Positions 20,770-29,848 are shown, numbered from the stretch's first letter. The stretch is 33,250 nucleotides of DNA from Pseudomonadota bacterium (GCA_022572185.1 JACZWL010000036.1:1-33250); one strand, 5' to 3'. The notes: generated by a model from the letters alone, not told the origin. Made by a program: numbers and translations.

Positions 20770-21090
20770 ACACCCTCCGGAGCATTCTTGATAATTCGGT
20801 GATAGCGGACGTGGCAATTGGCGACGCACAAACGCCGCTCTTTCAGCGGCTTATCTGCCGTAGCGTAGTTTACCGGACACAGTGGCAAAGCGCCTAGGAA
20901 TTGCAGACATTTCGCCTCTGAAGACGGGTTCCTGCAACGATTCTGTTGCTGTCTGCAGGCGCCGTCCGACCGCCGTGGATGGCGCGAGTGTGGGTGTTGC
21001 AAGAGCATTCACCTGCCTGACGGGCGAATCAAAAATGTCAATCGCACCGCAGCAAATAACGCGGTGGGCGGACTGCATCCTGACCGGCGT
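20770..21090. other. Intergenic region between paaE and fabA, mostly repeat
   Basis: These 321 bp follow the paaE stop and precede fabA, which is transcribed in the same direction. The paaE-proximal half is the long copy of the composite repeat (20916-21087). The fabA-proximal part holds a 6-bp GC hairpin at 20834-20850 and presumably the fabA promoter, for which I see no strong hexamers. No gene is evident. Confidence 0.6.
20916..21087. repeat. Composite intergenic repeat, most complete copy (copy C)
   Basis: Three modules follow one another: a left end (AAGACGGGTTCCTGCAACGA at 20921-20940), the 62-bp central block (20964-21025) shared with 9402-9463, and the right block (21022-21087: GGCGAATCAAAAATGTCAAT, CAGCAAATAACGCGGTGGGC, CTGCATCCTGACCGG) shared with 15820-15893 and 18888-18976. 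It lies directly downstream of paaE, ending 3 bp before its stop codon. Confidence 0.88.
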
Positions 21091-22167
21091 TCAGGCCTTA
21101 TCGTAGTCGAGAACCACTGATTGGCTGACCGGGTGAGATTGGCAGGCAAGGACGTAGCCTTTCTCCACCTCCCAGGGTTCCAGACCGTAATTGGTTTCCA
21201 TCTGGACTTCGCCTTCCTGGACATGTGTTCGACAGGTCGCACACACGCCGCCTTTGCAGGAGAAAGGCAGTTCCACGCCGTTCGCGGCGGCGGCATCGAC
21301 GATATTGTCGCCCGCCTTCGGCATATCGAACGACTTGCGATGGCCATCCATGATGACGGTAATTGTAGACAAGTCCTTCAGCTCGGCTGCGCTTGCTTCG
21401 GGTTCGGCGGCATGCTTGCCCTTTCTCGGCGAGCCGTATCTCTCTTTATGGATTTTGTCGCCGTCGAGGCCAAGCTCAGCCAGTGCATTTGTAATCGTTT
21501 CGATCATCGGGAATGGACCGCAAACGAACGCCTCATCCGGATGGAGCCCAGCACAGAATTCGGTGAACAGCTCGCGGACTTTTGCATCATCCATTCGGCC
21601 ACTAAAGATTGGAAACTCCTGTTCTTCCTGAGTGAACAGGAAGTAGAGCTGCAATCGTTCGGGAAATCGATTCTTTAACGCATACAGTTCATCGATGAAC
21701 ATCGTCGTGCTTTGTCGGCGGTTGCCATAAAACAGCACGAACTTGGCATGCGGTTCGCCCTCCAGCGTCGCTCGGATTATCGACATTATGGGTGTGATGC
21801 CGCTGCCCGCTGCAAACGCGAGATAGGTTTTCTTACTTTCCGGGTCCACGCTTACATGAAACTGGCCAAACGGCGGCATGACATCCAGTTCGTCACCGGC
21901 TGCCAGCTCGTTTGCGACGAATTCTGAGAACAATCCTCCGGGCTGGACCCTCACGCCGAGCATTAGTGGCTGCTCACCCGGTACTGAGCAAATGCTGTAT
22001 GTACGACGGATCATCTTGCCGTCGACAGAAATTTGAATCGGCAGATGCTGCCCCGGCAGGAAATCGTATTGTTCCTTCAATTTCTCCGGTACCTGCAGGG
22101 TGACGCGCATCGAGTCGGCAGTTTCCTGGTCGACGCTTTTTACCTTCAGTGAATGAAATTGTCTCAT
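21091..22167 (-). CDS. paaE: Phenylacetyl-CoA epoxidase reductase subunit
   Basis: PaaE passes electrons from NADPH through FAD and a [2Fe-2S] cluster to the PaaA diiron centre. It has 358 residues. The N-terminal FAD domain contains RRTYSICSVPGE, the NAD(P) domain contains FAAGSGITPIMSIIRA and CGPFPMI, and the C-terminal plant-type ferredoxin domain has C-x4-C-x2-C (SCKGGVCATCRTHV) and a fourth Cys in LACQSHP. ATG 22167 (MRQFHSLKVK) matches the usual PaaE start; the longer frame to 22293 would overlap paaD by more than 80 nt. The ribosome site is weak. It is the last gene of paaABCDE. Confidence 0.95.
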   Translation of the reverse strand: MRQFHSLKVKSVDQETADSMRVTLQVPEKLKEQYDFLPGQHLPIQISVDGKMIRRTYSICSVPGEQPLMLGVRVQPGGLFSEFVANELAAGDELDVMPPFGQFHVSVDPESKKTYLAFAAGSGITPIMSIIRATLEGEPHAKFVLFYGNRRQSTTMFIDELYALKNRFPERLQLYFLFTQEEQEFPIFSGRMDDAKVRELFTEFCAGLHPDEAFVCGPFPMIETITNALAELGLDGDKIHKERYGSPRKGKHAAEPEASAAELKDLSTITVIMDGHRKSFDMPKAGDNIVDAAAANGVELPFSCKGGVCATCRTHVQEGEVQMETNYGLEPWEVEKGYVLACQSHPVSQSVVLDYDKA

Positions 22168-22210
22168 GTCGTCGTCAAATCGCGGCTGGACCCCCGGGGT
22201 CCGTGTCCAT

Positions 22211-22723
22211 TCAAATACATTTGAAATATTCAAATGGCTCAAGACATTCGTCGCACTTGTACGATGCCTTACAGGGTGTCGATCCGAATTCACTGACCAG
22301 CGTCGTGTTGTCGACGCCGCAACGCGGACAGTGAACCGTTCGTTTGATGCCTGTTAATTCTCGCTTGCTCATGCTCCCCTCGGGCGGAGCGATGCCATAC
22401 GCTCGCAGCTTGTCTCTGCCGACTTCGCTGATCCAGTCTGTTGTCCATGGCGGCGACAAGACCCGTTTCAGCGAAACGTTTTGGACACCGTTTTTTTGTA
22501 ATTCCGCGATAATGCTTTGCTCGATAACCTCAGTCGCCGGACACCCCGAGTAGGTAGGTGCAACGGAGACTTCGACACCATCGGAACTGATCGCCACGCC
22601 CCGGACAATACCGAGATCGACGAGGCTCAAGACCGGAATCTCGGGATCGGGCACGTCGGCCAGCCAGGCCCAAATCTGTTCCTCCCTCTCGCAGCTGCCA
22701 GTTTTAGGTTTCACGACCTGCAT
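22211..22723 (-). CDS. paaD: Phenylacetyl-CoA epoxidase assembly protein PaaD
   Basis: A 170-residue PaaD (also called PaaJ) protein. The N-terminal MIP18/DUF59-like domain (about 14-95) has WAWLADVPDPEIPVLSLVDL and YSGCPATEVIE. The C-terminal zinc-ribbon-like region has paired Cys in VHCPRCG and SYKCDECLEPF. PaaD is linked to Fe-S or diiron maturation of the epoxidase rather than to catalysis. It starts 7 nt after the paaC stop and lies 43 nt ahead of paaE. Confidence 0.94.
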   Translation of the reverse strand: MQVVKPKTGSCEREEQIWAWLADVPDPEIPVLSLVDLGIVRGVAISSDGVEVSVAPTYSGCPATEVIEQSIIAELQKNGVQNVSLKRVLSPPWTTDWISEVGRDKLRAYGIAPPEGSMSKRELTGIKRTVHCPRCGVDNTTLVSEFGSTPCKASYKCDECLEPFEYFKCI

Positions 22724-22730
22724 CCGGCGA

Positions 22731-23489
22731 CTACCAGCTTGCGCCCGGATAGGCGCGCTGCATGTATTGCATTTCGGCGATCAGGTAACCGAAATGTTCT
22801 GTGTGGTGCCCTTGTTTGCCACCAGCAGCCATCCACTGTTCCCCGGGCAGAGAAATTGTTGCTTCATTGAGAATCACAGCGACTTCTTTTCGCCACTCGT
22901 CTTTCAGCAGCTTGAGATCGGGGCCGTTCCATTCCTTTTTCATGGCATCATCGAGTTCATCGCCCGAAAGCATTTCACCCGTATATCGCCAGAATTTCTG
23001 CACCGATTTCGTAATGCGCTGGTGGCTTTTCTCCGTCCCATCGCCCAACCGAATCAACCATTGTTTGCCATGCCTCAGGTGGTAGAGAATCTCCTTTACA
23101 GACTTTGCGGCGATCTCGGCAAGGCGCTCGTCGCTGCAAAGTATCAGCGCATCGAGTTGCAGCCGGTAGAAGACGTCGAACAGCACCTGCCGTGCGATCG
23201 TATCGGCGAAATTGCCGTTTGGCTGCTCGACGAGCAAAAAGTTTTTGAATTCGTGCTCATCCCGCAGAAACGCAAAATCGTCCTCACCGCGACCATTCCC
23301 TTCCAGTTCGCCGGCGTAGGAATAAAACATTCGCGCCTGACCGAGATAGTCGAGCGCAATATTCGCGTTCGCAAGTTCTTCTTCCAGTTCCGGGCCATTG
23401 GCGACAATTTCTATCAAGCGCTGCCCGAGCACAAGGGCATTGTCACCAAGCCGGAGGAGATATGAAATGAGGGCTTCTTCCTTGTTCAT
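22731..23489 (-). CDS. paaC: Phenylacetyl-CoA epoxidase structural subunit PaaC
   Basis: A 252-residue ferritin-like all-helical subunit that pairs with PaaA; the family has lost the iron ligands and serves structurally. YLLRLGDNALVLGQRLIE, ANIALDYLGQARMFYSYAGE, LRDEHEFKNFLLVEQPNGNF and KEILYHLRHGKQWLIRLGDG are typical. ATG 23489 (MNKEEALISYLL) is the natural start. A GTG at 23519 would extend to the edge of the 37-bp repeat and has no better ribosome site. The 65-nt gap to paaB contains that repeat. Confidence 0.95.
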   Translation of the reverse strand: MNKEEALISYLLRLGDNALVLGQRLIEIVANGPELEEELANANIALDYLGQARMFYSYAGELEGNGRGEDDFAFLRDEHEFKNFLLVEQPNGNFADTIARQVLFDVFYRLQLDALILCSDERLAEIAAKSVKEILYHLRHGKQWLIRLGDGTEKSHQRITKSVQKFWRYTGEMLSGDELDDAMKKEWNGPDLKLLKDEWRKEVAVILNEATISLPGEQWMAAGGKQGHHTEHFGYLIAEMQYMQRAYPGASW

Positions 23490-23521
23490 TCGAAATTGCT
23501 CAATGCCTGGGCTCAGCACAT

Positions 23522-23558
23522 CTAGTACTCCGTCACGGTGATATTGATGGAGTACTAG
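23522..23558. repeat. 37-bp CTAG-bounded palindromic repeat, copy 2 (inside paa operon)
   Basis: CTAGTACTCCGTCA pairs with TGATGGAGTACTAG (one G-T position) around CGGTGATAT. Its right-hand CTAG contributes the paaB stop codon (TAG, read as CTA at 23555-23557). It lies between paaB and paaC within one operon, so in the mRNA it would form a hairpin and could cause partial termination or set an mRNA processing boundary. Confidence 0.9.
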
Positions 23559-23842
23559 AGGTTTTCCACGCCATCGGGGATTTCATAGAACGTCGGGTGC
23601 CGATAGATTTTGTCCGCCGCCGGCTCAAACAATGCCGACGATTCTGCCGGGTCGGACGCGATGATTTCGCTCGATTTGACAACCCAAATGCTCACGCCTT
23701 CATTGCGCCGCGTATAGACATCTCGCGCGTGGTCTATCGCCATCTGGTCGTCTGCCGCGTGTACGCTGCCCGCGTGCTTGTGGCTCAAGCCGGAGCGCGA
23801 GCGTATGAATACTTCGTAAAGTGGCCAGTTCTGATCAGCCAT
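23555..23842 (-). CDS. paaB: Phenylacetyl-CoA epoxidase subunit PaaB
   Basis: PaaB is the small bridging subunit of the PaaABCE complex. It has 95 residues, the normal size. LYEVFIRSRSGLSHKHAGSV near the N terminus and ADQMAIDHARDVYTRRNEGV-like sequence (here DDQMAIDHARDVYTRRNEGV) are clear family signatures. It starts 20 bp after the paaA stop. The end (DGVENL) is followed at once by a TAG contributed by the 37-bp repeat. Confidence 0.95.
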   Translation of the reverse strand: MADQNWPLYEVFIRSRSGLSHKHAGSVHAADDQMAIDHARDVYTRRNEGVSIWVVKSSEIIASDPAESSALFEPAADKIYRHPTFYEIPDGVENL

Positions 23843-23862
23843 CGTGTTACCCTCTTCCTTCT

Positions 23863-24855
23863 CTAGGCGGCCTTATCAGCAGCATGCTTGGCCGCATAAG
23901 CCCTTGCTGCTTCGCGTACCCAAGCCCCGTCATCATGAGCTTTTTGGCGGTTGGCCATCCTCTGCGTGTTGCACGGGCCGTTCCCCGCCAACACGTCGTA
24001 AAATTCCTGCCAGTTGATTTCGCCGAAGTTGTAGTGGCCCGTTTCTTGGTCAAATTCGAGATCGTCATCGGGCACTCTTAATCCCAGGAACTCGGCCTGC
24101 GGCACCGTCACGTCGATAAATTTCTGCCTCAACTCATCGTTGGAAAATCGTTTGATCTTCCAGGCCATTGACTGTGCCGAATGTTTGGAATCCGTATCGC
24201 TGGGCCCGAACATCATGAGCGACGGCCACCACCAGCGGTTCAACGCGTCCTGCGCCATTTCTTTTTGTGCATCGTTGCCCCGCGACAAGGTCAACATGAT
24301 TTCGAAACCCTGACGCTGATGAAAGCTTTCTTCTTTGCAGATGCGGACCATCGCCCGCGCGTACGGGCCGTATGAACAACGGCAAAGCGGAATTTGATTC
24401 ATGATCGCGGCGCTGTCGACCAGCCAGCCGATCGCGCCTATGTCGGCCCAGGTAATCGCTGGATAGTTGAAGATGCTCGAATACTTCGCTTTGCCGCTTA
24501 GTAAATCAGCAACCATCTGATCGCGGGACGTGCCGAGCGTTTCGCCGGCACCGTACAGGTAAAGGCCGTGTCCCGCCTCGTCCTGAACCTTGGCCAGCAG
24601 GATAACCTTGCGACGCAAAGTCGGCGCACGCGTCAGCCAGTTGCCCTCCGGCTGCATACCGATGATCTCGGAATGCGCATGCTGGGAGATCTGGCGCACC
24701 AGCGTCTTGCGGTACGCTTCCGGCATCCAGTCTTTCGCTTCTATTTTTTCTTCGTCGTCGATGCGCGCCTGAAATGCTGCCAGCCGCTCCGCTGACTCGA
24801 CCGGCTCTGGCCCCTCTGTCTTATTTCCTTGTTGATCAAGACCTTGCGTGTACAT
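23863..24855 (-). CDS. paaA: Phenylacetyl-CoA epoxidase catalytic diiron subunit
   Basis: PaaA is the oxygenase subunit that makes the ring 1,2-epoxide of phenylacetyl-CoA. It has 330 residues, close to E. coli PaaA (309), with about 20 more at the N terminus. Diiron ligand motifs are present: E-x2-H in [17 protein letters not shown] and [11 protein letters not shown], with [17 protein letters not shown] earlier. [14 protein letters not shown] is another hallmark. It is the first of paaABCDE and lies 68 bp after the paaI stop; an extra promoter may exist there, but no strong hexamers are visible. Confidence 0.96.
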   Translation of the reverse strand: MYTQGLDQQGNKTEGPEPVESAERLAAFQARIDDEEKIEAKDWMPEAYRKTLVRQISQHAHSEIIGMQPEGNWLTRAPTLRRKVILLAKVQDEAGHGLYLYGAGETLGTSRDQMVADLLSGKAKYSSIFNYPAITWADIGAIGWLVDSAAIMNQIPLCRCSYGPYARAMVRICKEESFHQRQGFEIMLTLSRGNDAQKEMAQDALNRWWWPSLMMFGPSDTDSKHSAQSMAWKIKRFSNDELRQKFIDVTVPQAEFLGLRVPDDDLEFDQETGHYNFGEINWQEFYDVLAGNGPCNTQRMANRQKAHDDGAWVREAARAYAAKHAADKAA

Positions 24856-24923
24856 GTCGCCTGCCTCAGATCGAATGCCGTTGGCAATCGTCTAATGTGT
24901 CACGCTTTTTTGGAATTTTCAAG

Positions 24924-25373
24924 TTATTCTGTATCATAAATGGGCTCATCACCGGACACGAGAGATTGCCTCGTCGCCACCGAACGGCCTTTGAAAACGG
25001 CAACCTCCTCACCGTTCTGATTGGTGACCGTCACCTCGTAGATGCCCGACCGGCCGCCTCGGTAACGCTCCGTGGCGACGGCAAGGAGCTGATCACCTGC
25101 TTTCGCCGGGCGCAGGAAATCGATCGATGCACTTCCAGCGTAGGTCACTTTGTCATAAGTATTGCAGGCATACGCGAAAGCCGTGTCGGCGAGCGAAAAA
25201 ATAAAGCCGCCATGACAGACATCAAAACCGTTGGTCATGCTGGGTGACACTTTAACGCGTGCTTCCGCTTGCCCAGCGCCGGTCACTTCGACGCTGATAC
25301 CAAGTCCCCTCGATGCAGTGTCCGCGTCATACATCGCGGCGGCGCATTTCTTAGCGAGATCGAGCTGATTCAT
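24924..25373 (-). CDS. paaI: Hydroxyphenylacetyl-CoA/acyl-CoA thioesterase PaaI
   Basis: A hot-dog thioesterase of 149 residues that removes dead-end CoA esters and keeps CoA cycling in the phenylacetate pathway. VCHGGFIFSLADTAFAYACN carries the active-site Gly and Asp pattern, and SIDFLRPAKAGDQL and YEVTVTNQNGEEVAVFKG are typical. A strong AGGAGGT lies about 11 nt before the ATG. It is placed between paaX and paaA on the same strand, so it probably belongs to the operon. Confidence 0.93.
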   Translation of the reverse strand: MNQLDLAKKCAAAMYDADTASRGLGISVEVTGAGQAEARVKVSPSMTNGFDVCHGGFIFSLADTAFAYACNTYDKVTYAGSASIDFLRPAKAGDQLLAVATERYRGGRSGIYEVTVTNQNGEEVAVFKGRSVATRQSLVSGDEPIYDTE

Positions 25374-25449
25374 TCTGTTCGCTACCTCCTGTCAACCGTC
25401 CGTCAGGACAGGCCCCAACGATACGACAGCGTAGCACTCATCGATACGG

Positions 25450-26373
25450 CTATCTGAGACCGCCAAACCGGTCGAAAAACTCCGGCGACGGCGATGGTAA
25501 CGGCCCATCTGCCGTTTCCATCGTCGCCGTCATGAATTGGTCGGCAGGATCAAATATACGCCGGTAAAGATCGCGGCAAAGCTGATACGCCTCTTTGCCA
25601 TGCCAGCCCTGCGGCAGCATTTCCGCCGGCAACAACGGATCTCGCAGCAATATTTTTCTGTACTCCTGAATGAGCAGCGTACGAATCTGAAACGCGTTTT
25701 TCGGAGACAGGTTCTTGTATTTGCGAACCGCCGAACTGACCGGGCGAAAGTGCTCGACGAAATGTTCGTATCGATTATCGATCTCCTCGAGATTCCAGCT
25801 GCGATGGACGAGGTCCCGCATCGCGTTGTCCTGACTTTCGTCCAGCGTACGACCGTTCATGACAACCACATCGGTCTGCACGCCCAGGCGTATCAGCAAC
25901 GCTTGCAGGTCCTCCAGGTCCGGTGCAGGATGCGCCATGAGACTTGTTGAAATCGTGCCGAAACCCAGCCACGACAGCTCCTTGCGTACGGATTCCCTTT
26001 GCAGCGCAAGGAGTCCCGACAGCAGTACGAGACACCAGTCTCCGGACCAGTCAAGGAGAGGCTCGCCGTATATCCGGTGTGTCGCCTGTGCGAATTTCTG
26101 GGCACCCTCTTCGGTCAGACCGTAATAACTACGCCGTCCAACCTGGTTTACATCGAGCCAACCATCGCGTGACAGACGAAAGACGGAAGTCCGGACAAGT
26201 CTTTCGCCGATGCCAAACCCGCTCAAGATCCTGATCAGACTGCCGATCCAGATCGTGCCGCCGCGAGGCGCGATCGAATCCCCAAGAACTGTCACGATCA
26301 GAGACCCGGCGCGCAGTGTCGGCCGCGAGCGAAACTCATCGACGAGTAATTTTGTAATAGTGCTGATCGACAT
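25450..26373 (-). CDS. paaX: Phenylacetate operon repressor PaaX
   Basis: PaaX is a GntR-like repressor released by phenylacetyl-CoA. It has 307 residues, as usual. A winged-helix N-terminal domain (about 15-100) includes RAGSLIVTVLGDSIAPRGGT and GERLVRTSVFRLSRDGWL, and the C-terminal domain follows (SWNLEEIDNRYEHFVEHF, LLRDPLLPAEMLPQGWHG). No good ribosome site precedes ATG 26373, so expression may be low or the start may differ slightly. It is divergent from paaZ; 76 bp separate it from paaI and contain a CCGTCAGGAC core of the composite repeat. Confidence 0.95.
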   Translation of the reverse strand: MSISTITKLLVDEFRSRPTLRAGSLIVTVLGDSIAPRGGTIWIGSLIRILSGFGIGERLVRTSVFRLSRDGWLDVNQVGRRSYYGLTEEGAQKFAQATHRIYGEPLLDWSGDWCLVLLSGLLALQRESVRKELSWLGFGTISTSLMAHPAPDLEDLQALLIRLGVQTDVVVMNGRTLDESQDNAMRDLVHRSWNLEEIDNRYEHFVEHFRPVSSAVRKYKNLSPKNAFQIRTLLIQEYRKILLRDPLLPAEMLPQGWHGKEAYQLCRDLYRRIFDPADQFMTATMETADGPLPSPSPEFFDRFGGLR

Positions 26374-26552
26374 TAGAGTGAGGTACGCGTTGATTCTTTT
26401 CCAGGTTTCCCGGGCACGCTTGCTTTAGCGTCGGCCGACCGTACAATGTGATACCGAAAAATTCAAATTTTTTGACTTTTTGTGTCCCCAAAGTTCTTCG
26501 CCGTTTCTCTTAATCACAACGTTCAGCCGGAAAGGCTGCAGAGGATAACTTG
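26374..26552. promoter_or_regulatory. paaX-paaZ divergent control region with inverted TGTGAT half-sites
   Basis: AATGTGATAC (TGTGAT at 26447-26452) and, inverted, AATCACAAC (ATCACA at 26513-26518) lie in the shared 179-bp region. The latter reads TTGTGATT on minus, which resembles part of the known PaaX operator (TRTGATTC). This is only a partial match. GAGG at 26541-26544 is the paaZ ribosome site. No good -35/-10 pair could be fixed. Confidence 0.35.
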
Positions 26553-28604
26553 ATGAAACTGCAAAACTACGCAGTAAATGAGTGGATTACAGGCAGCGAT
26601 GACGGGCGCGAACTGACGAGTGCCGTAGACGGACGACCGATCGCTGCTATTTCCAGCCAGGGAATAGACTTTGCCGCGATGCTCGATTACGCGCGCAATG
26701 TTGGTGGCACTAATCTTCGTAAGTTCACATTTCACGAACGTGCTCTCATGCTTAAAGAACTTGCGAAGCATTTGACCGAGCACAAGAAAGAGTTCTACGA
26801 GCTATCGACCGAGACCGGCGCGACCAGGAACGACAGCTGGATAGATATCGACGGTGGCATATCAACCCTGTTTGTTTTTTCGAGCAAAGGGCGGCGGGAA
26901 ATGCCGAATGATCATGTTTACCTGGACGGACCGCCGGAATTTCTTTCCAAGAACGGCACGTTTGTTGGACAACACATATTCACACCGCGTCTTGGTGCCG
27001 CCGTGCACATCAACGCTTTCAATTTTCCTTGCTGGGGCATGCTGGAAAAACTTGCCCCTGCGCTGCTCGCCGGCGTGCCTGCCATTGTGAAACCGGCCTC
27101 GAGCACAGCCTATCTGACAGAGCTCGTCGTACGCCGGATGGTCGAGTCCGGCATTTTGCCGGAAGGCTCGGTGCAGCTGATCTGCGGCGGTGTCGGCGAT
27201 CTGTTCGATCATTTGAACTGTCAGGACACAATTGCCTTTACCGGCTCCAAAGGAACGGCCGAACGCTTGCAACAGCACCCACGCGTGATTTCCGAGTCTG
27301 TTCGTTTCACTGCCGAGACCGATTCGCTCAACGCATCCGTTCTCGGAGCGGACGCGACGCCGGACACACCTGAGTTCGATCTGTTCATCAAGGAAGTTAC
27401 GCGAGAAATGACGAGTAAGGCAGGTCAGAAGTGCACAGCGATCCGGCGAATCATTGCACCTGCATCGATTACCGCTGAGCTGGTCAAATCACTCTCCACC
27501 GCTCTCGGCGATATCCGTGTCGGAAACCCCGCCCGCAAGGACGTGGATATGGGGGCCCTGGCCAGTTTGGATCAGCGAGATGAAGTGCGCGAGAGGGTGG
27601 CGGAATTGTCGAACCAGGCAACGGTGGTATTCGGTAACCAGGACGATTTTCACGTCGTAGATGCCAACGTTCAAAATGGCGCGTTTTTCATGCCAACGCT
27701 GTTGCATTGCGAACGACCGCTGTCATCGGCCTTGGTTCATTCCGTGGAGGCTTTCGGTCCGGTCAGCACGGTGTTGCCGTACGAGAATCTCGACGAAGCA
27801 ATCGAGCTCATGCGTCTTGGCGAAGGCAGCCTCGTCGGTTCCATTTTTACGAATGACGATGCCGTTGCGCGCGAACTCGTCTTGGGTAGCGCAGCTTACC
27901 ACGGTCGACTGCTCGTCATTAACCGGCACTGCGCCGGCGAATCGACCGGCCATGGATCTCCGTTGCCGCATCTCGTCCATGGCGGCCCCGGCCGCGCCGG
28001 CGGCGGTGAAGAGCTCGGCGGTATCAGAGGTGTGTTGCACTACATGCAGCGAACTGCTCTTCAAGGCTCGCCGGCGACACTGGCTCGAATCGGCAACCGT
28101 TGGATCCGTGGCGGTACTGAAAACGATCCGGGCGTGCATCCGTTTCGAAAGACATTCGAGCAACTCGAGATCGGCGACACATTGCATACAGACGCACGCG
28201 AAGTCACTCTGGATGACATCGATCATTTCGCCGAATTTACGGGCGACAAATTCTATGCGCACACGGACGAGGAAGCGGCCAGAAAGAACCCGTTTTTCGA
28301 TGGCCGTGTCGCGCACGGCTACCTGATCGTCTCGTTCGCCGCAGGACTATTCGTTGACCCCGATTTCGGCCCGGTGCTTGCGAACTACGGCGTCGATGAA
28401 CTTCGTTTCGCACAGCCGGTTAATTACGGTGATTCCCTAAAAGTACGACTGACGTGCAAGCAAAAGACGCTGCGTGAGGGATCGGGCTACGGTGAAGTGC
28501 GTTGGGACACAGAGGTAAGCAATCAGAATAATGAGATTGTCGCCGCGTACGATGTGCTGACGATGGTCGCTACCGACGAACAATGGGCGTCGGTTAATTC
28601 TTGA
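26553..28604 (+). CDS. paaZ: Bifunctional oxepin-CoA hydrolase / 3-oxo-5,6-dehydrosuberyl-CoA semialdehyde dehydrogenase
   Basis: PaaZ opens the oxepin-CoA ring (C-terminal MaoC hot-dog domain) and oxidises the resulting aldehyde with NADP+ (N-terminal ALDH domain). It has 683 residues, like E. coli PaaZ (681). In the ALDH part, Glu255 in [10 protein letters not shown] and Cys294 in GQKCTAIRR are the catalytic pair. In the hydratase part (about 540-680), [20 protein letters not shown] and [17 protein letters not shown] carry the Asp and His dyad region. ATG 26553 has AGAGGA 8 nt upstream. An intact hydratase domain matters because without it the reactive aldehyde pathway stalls. It is divergent from paaX. 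Confidence 0.97.
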   Translation: MKLQNYAVNEWITGSDDGRELTSAVDGRPIAAISSQGIDFAAMLDYARNVGGTNLRKFTFHERALMLKELAKHLTEHKKEFYELSTETGATRNDSWIDIDGGISTLFVFSSKGRREMPNDHVYLDGPPEFLSKNGTFVGQHIFTPRLGAAVHINAFNFPCWGMLEKLAPALLAGVPAIVKPASSTAYLTELVVRRMVESGILPEGSVQLICGGVGDLFDHLNCQDTIAFTGSKGTAERLQQHPRVISESVRFTAETDSLNASVLGADATPDTPEFDLFIKEVTREMTSKAGQKCTAIRRIIAPASITAELVKSLSTALGDIRVGNPARKDVDMGALASLDQRDEVRERVAELSNQATVVFGNQDDFHVVDANVQNGAFFMPTLLHCERPLSSALVHSVEAFGPVSTVLPYENLDEAIELMRLGEGSLVGSIFTNDDAVARELVLGSAAYHGRLLVINRHCAGESTGHGSPLPHLVHGGPGRAGGGEELGGIRGVLHYMQRTALQGSPATLARIGNRWIRGGTENDPGVHPFRKTFEQLEIGDTLHTDAREVTLDDIDHFAEFTGDKFYAHTDEEAARKNPFFDGRVAHGYLIVSFAAGLFVDPDFGPVLANYGVDELRFAQPVNYGDSLKVRLTCKQKTLREGSGYGEVRWDTEVSNQNNEIVAAYDVLTMVATDEQWASVNS

Positions 28605-28623
28605 TCGTCAGATAATCGCCCAT

Positions 28624-28648
28624 CTTCTCTGATAGCTAATCAGAGAAG
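28624..28648 (+). terminator. Hairpin after paaZ
   Basis: CTTCTCTGAT and ATCAGAGAAG form a perfect 10-bp stem with loop AGCTA, 19 nt after the paaZ stop. No T run follows. About 20 nt further on lies a second hairpin, GCCCGTC-CT-GACGGGC (28667-28682), identical to the repeat core after queF. Confidence 0.6.
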
Positions 28649-28666
28649 ACTGCCAACATACAAGGA

Positions 28667-28685
28667 GCCCGTCCTGACGGGCGAT
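28667..28685. repeat. Short palindromic core of the composite repeat
   Basis: GCCCGTCCTGACGGGCGAT is identical over 19 nt to 967-985. It forms a 7-bp stem with a CT loop. Both copies sit just after a plus-strand gene. Confidence 0.8.
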
Positions 28686-28790
28686 TAAAGAGCAGGCGGA
28701 CGCACGTGACCGTCCACGTAAGCGGACGCCGACGAATCACACTACTGCAATCGCGGAGCTTTTTTGTTTTGAGCATGCGATGATGCACGG

Positions 28791-29837
28791 ATGCTGGCCA
28801 GCAAACTGAAAAAAGAAATAACTTACGAATTTCCGGAGAGACCCGAAACCGGTGGCGTGATGCAGGTAGCACCCGGTGTTCTATGGCTGCGCATGCCCCT
28901 CCCTTTTGCGCTTGCCCATATCAATCTTTGGCTGCTTGAGGACGATGACGGCTGGGCGATCGTCGATACGGGCGTCTTCACAGACGAATCTCAGGAGATC
29001 TGGGAACAAACCTTTTCCAATGCGATGGAAAAGCAACCGGTAACGCGCGTATTTGTGACCCATTTGCATCCCGACCATGCCGGCTGCGCGGGCTGGCTCA
29101 CGAAAAAACTCGCCGTCGAGCTTTTGATGTCCCGCGAAGAGTATCTGCTGTGCCGGATTCTCGTGGCCGATACCGGGAGACCTGCGCCTGACACCGGTAT
29201 TCGCTTTTATCAATCGGCCGGATATTCGCCGAAAGCCCTTGAAATCTATAAGAAAATGTTCGGCTCGTTCGGGCAGTATGTCTCACCATTGCCTGAGTCT
29301 TACCGGCGCCTCAAGGACGGTGATCTCGTATCTATTGGCGCGAATGACTGGGAAATTATTATCGGCCGCGGACATTCTCCGGAACACGCCTGCCTGTATT
29401 GCGCCGATCTCAAACTATTCATATCCGGAGACCAGTTGCTGCCGACCATTTCTTCAAATGTCAGTGTGCATCCGACAGAACCGGCAGCCGACCCTTTATT
29501 AGACTGGATGGCTTCACTCCGAGAGCTCAAAGACAGGATTCCGGAAGACGTTCTCGTTTTGCCCGCGCACGGCAAGGCGTTCAGAGGCGCACATGCGCGC
29601 CTCGATCAGCTCATTGACGAGCATGGCACAGGCCTCGCTGCACTGCAGGAGTTATGCAAGGAACCGAAGCGCGCGATCGACGTTTTTCCCGCGTTGTTCA
29701 AAAGCAAGATTACCGGCACGAATCTGTTTTTTGCGATCGGAGAATCAATCGCACATCTGAATTACCTGCTCAACACGGATCGCATGACGGTTGAGACTGA
29801 CAAGAGCGGCGTGCACTGGTATCAATCCACACGGTAG
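28791..29837 (+). CDS. MBL-fold metallo-hydrolase
   Basis: A 348-residue metallo-beta-lactamase-fold hydrolase. The zinc-binding motif THLHPDHAGC gives His91, His93, Asp95 and His96. Later ligand positions are likely in GRGHSPEHACLY and FISGDQLLP, and VLPAHGKAF is near the end of the core. A C-terminal helical region (about 265-335) may form a winged-helix-like cap. No signal peptide is seen. It follows paaZ after 186 bp with two hairpins between, so it may have its own promoter. The substrate is unknown; a thioester or glutathione-type ester is possible for this fold. ATG 28791 has no clear ribosome site; ATG 28860 is an alternative. Confidence 0.88.
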   Translation: MLASKLKKEITYEFPERPETGGVMQVAPGVLWLRMPLPFALAHINLWLLEDDDGWAIVDTGVFTDESQEIWEQTFSNAMEKQPVTRVFVTHLHPDHAGCAGWLTKKLAVELLMSREEYLLCRILVADTGRPAPDTGIRFYQSAGYSPKALEIYKKMFGSFGQYVSPLPESYRRLKDGDLVSIGANDWEIIIGRGHSPEHACLYCADLKLFISGDQLLPTISSNVSVHPTEPAADPLLDWMASLRELKDRIPEDVLVLPAHGKAFRGAHARLDQLIDEHGTGLAALQELCKEPKRAIDVFPALFKSKITGTNLFFAIGESIAHLNYLLNTDRMTVETDKSGVHWYQSTR

Positions 29838-29848
29838 GACTTTTCAAC

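Noticed and set aside
22767-23465. 232-residue plus-strand frame covering paaC
   Set aside because: paaC on the minus strand is a certain gene with family motifs; this frame is its codon-phase shadow.
24856-24923. A separate strong promoter ahead of paaA
   Set aside because: TTGAAA followed after 17 bp by CACATT can be read on minus, but the -10 match is too poor to call.
27723-28316. 197-residue minus-strand frame within paaZ
   Set aside because: It overlaps the conserved ALDH and MaoC coding sequence of paaZ and has no features of its own.
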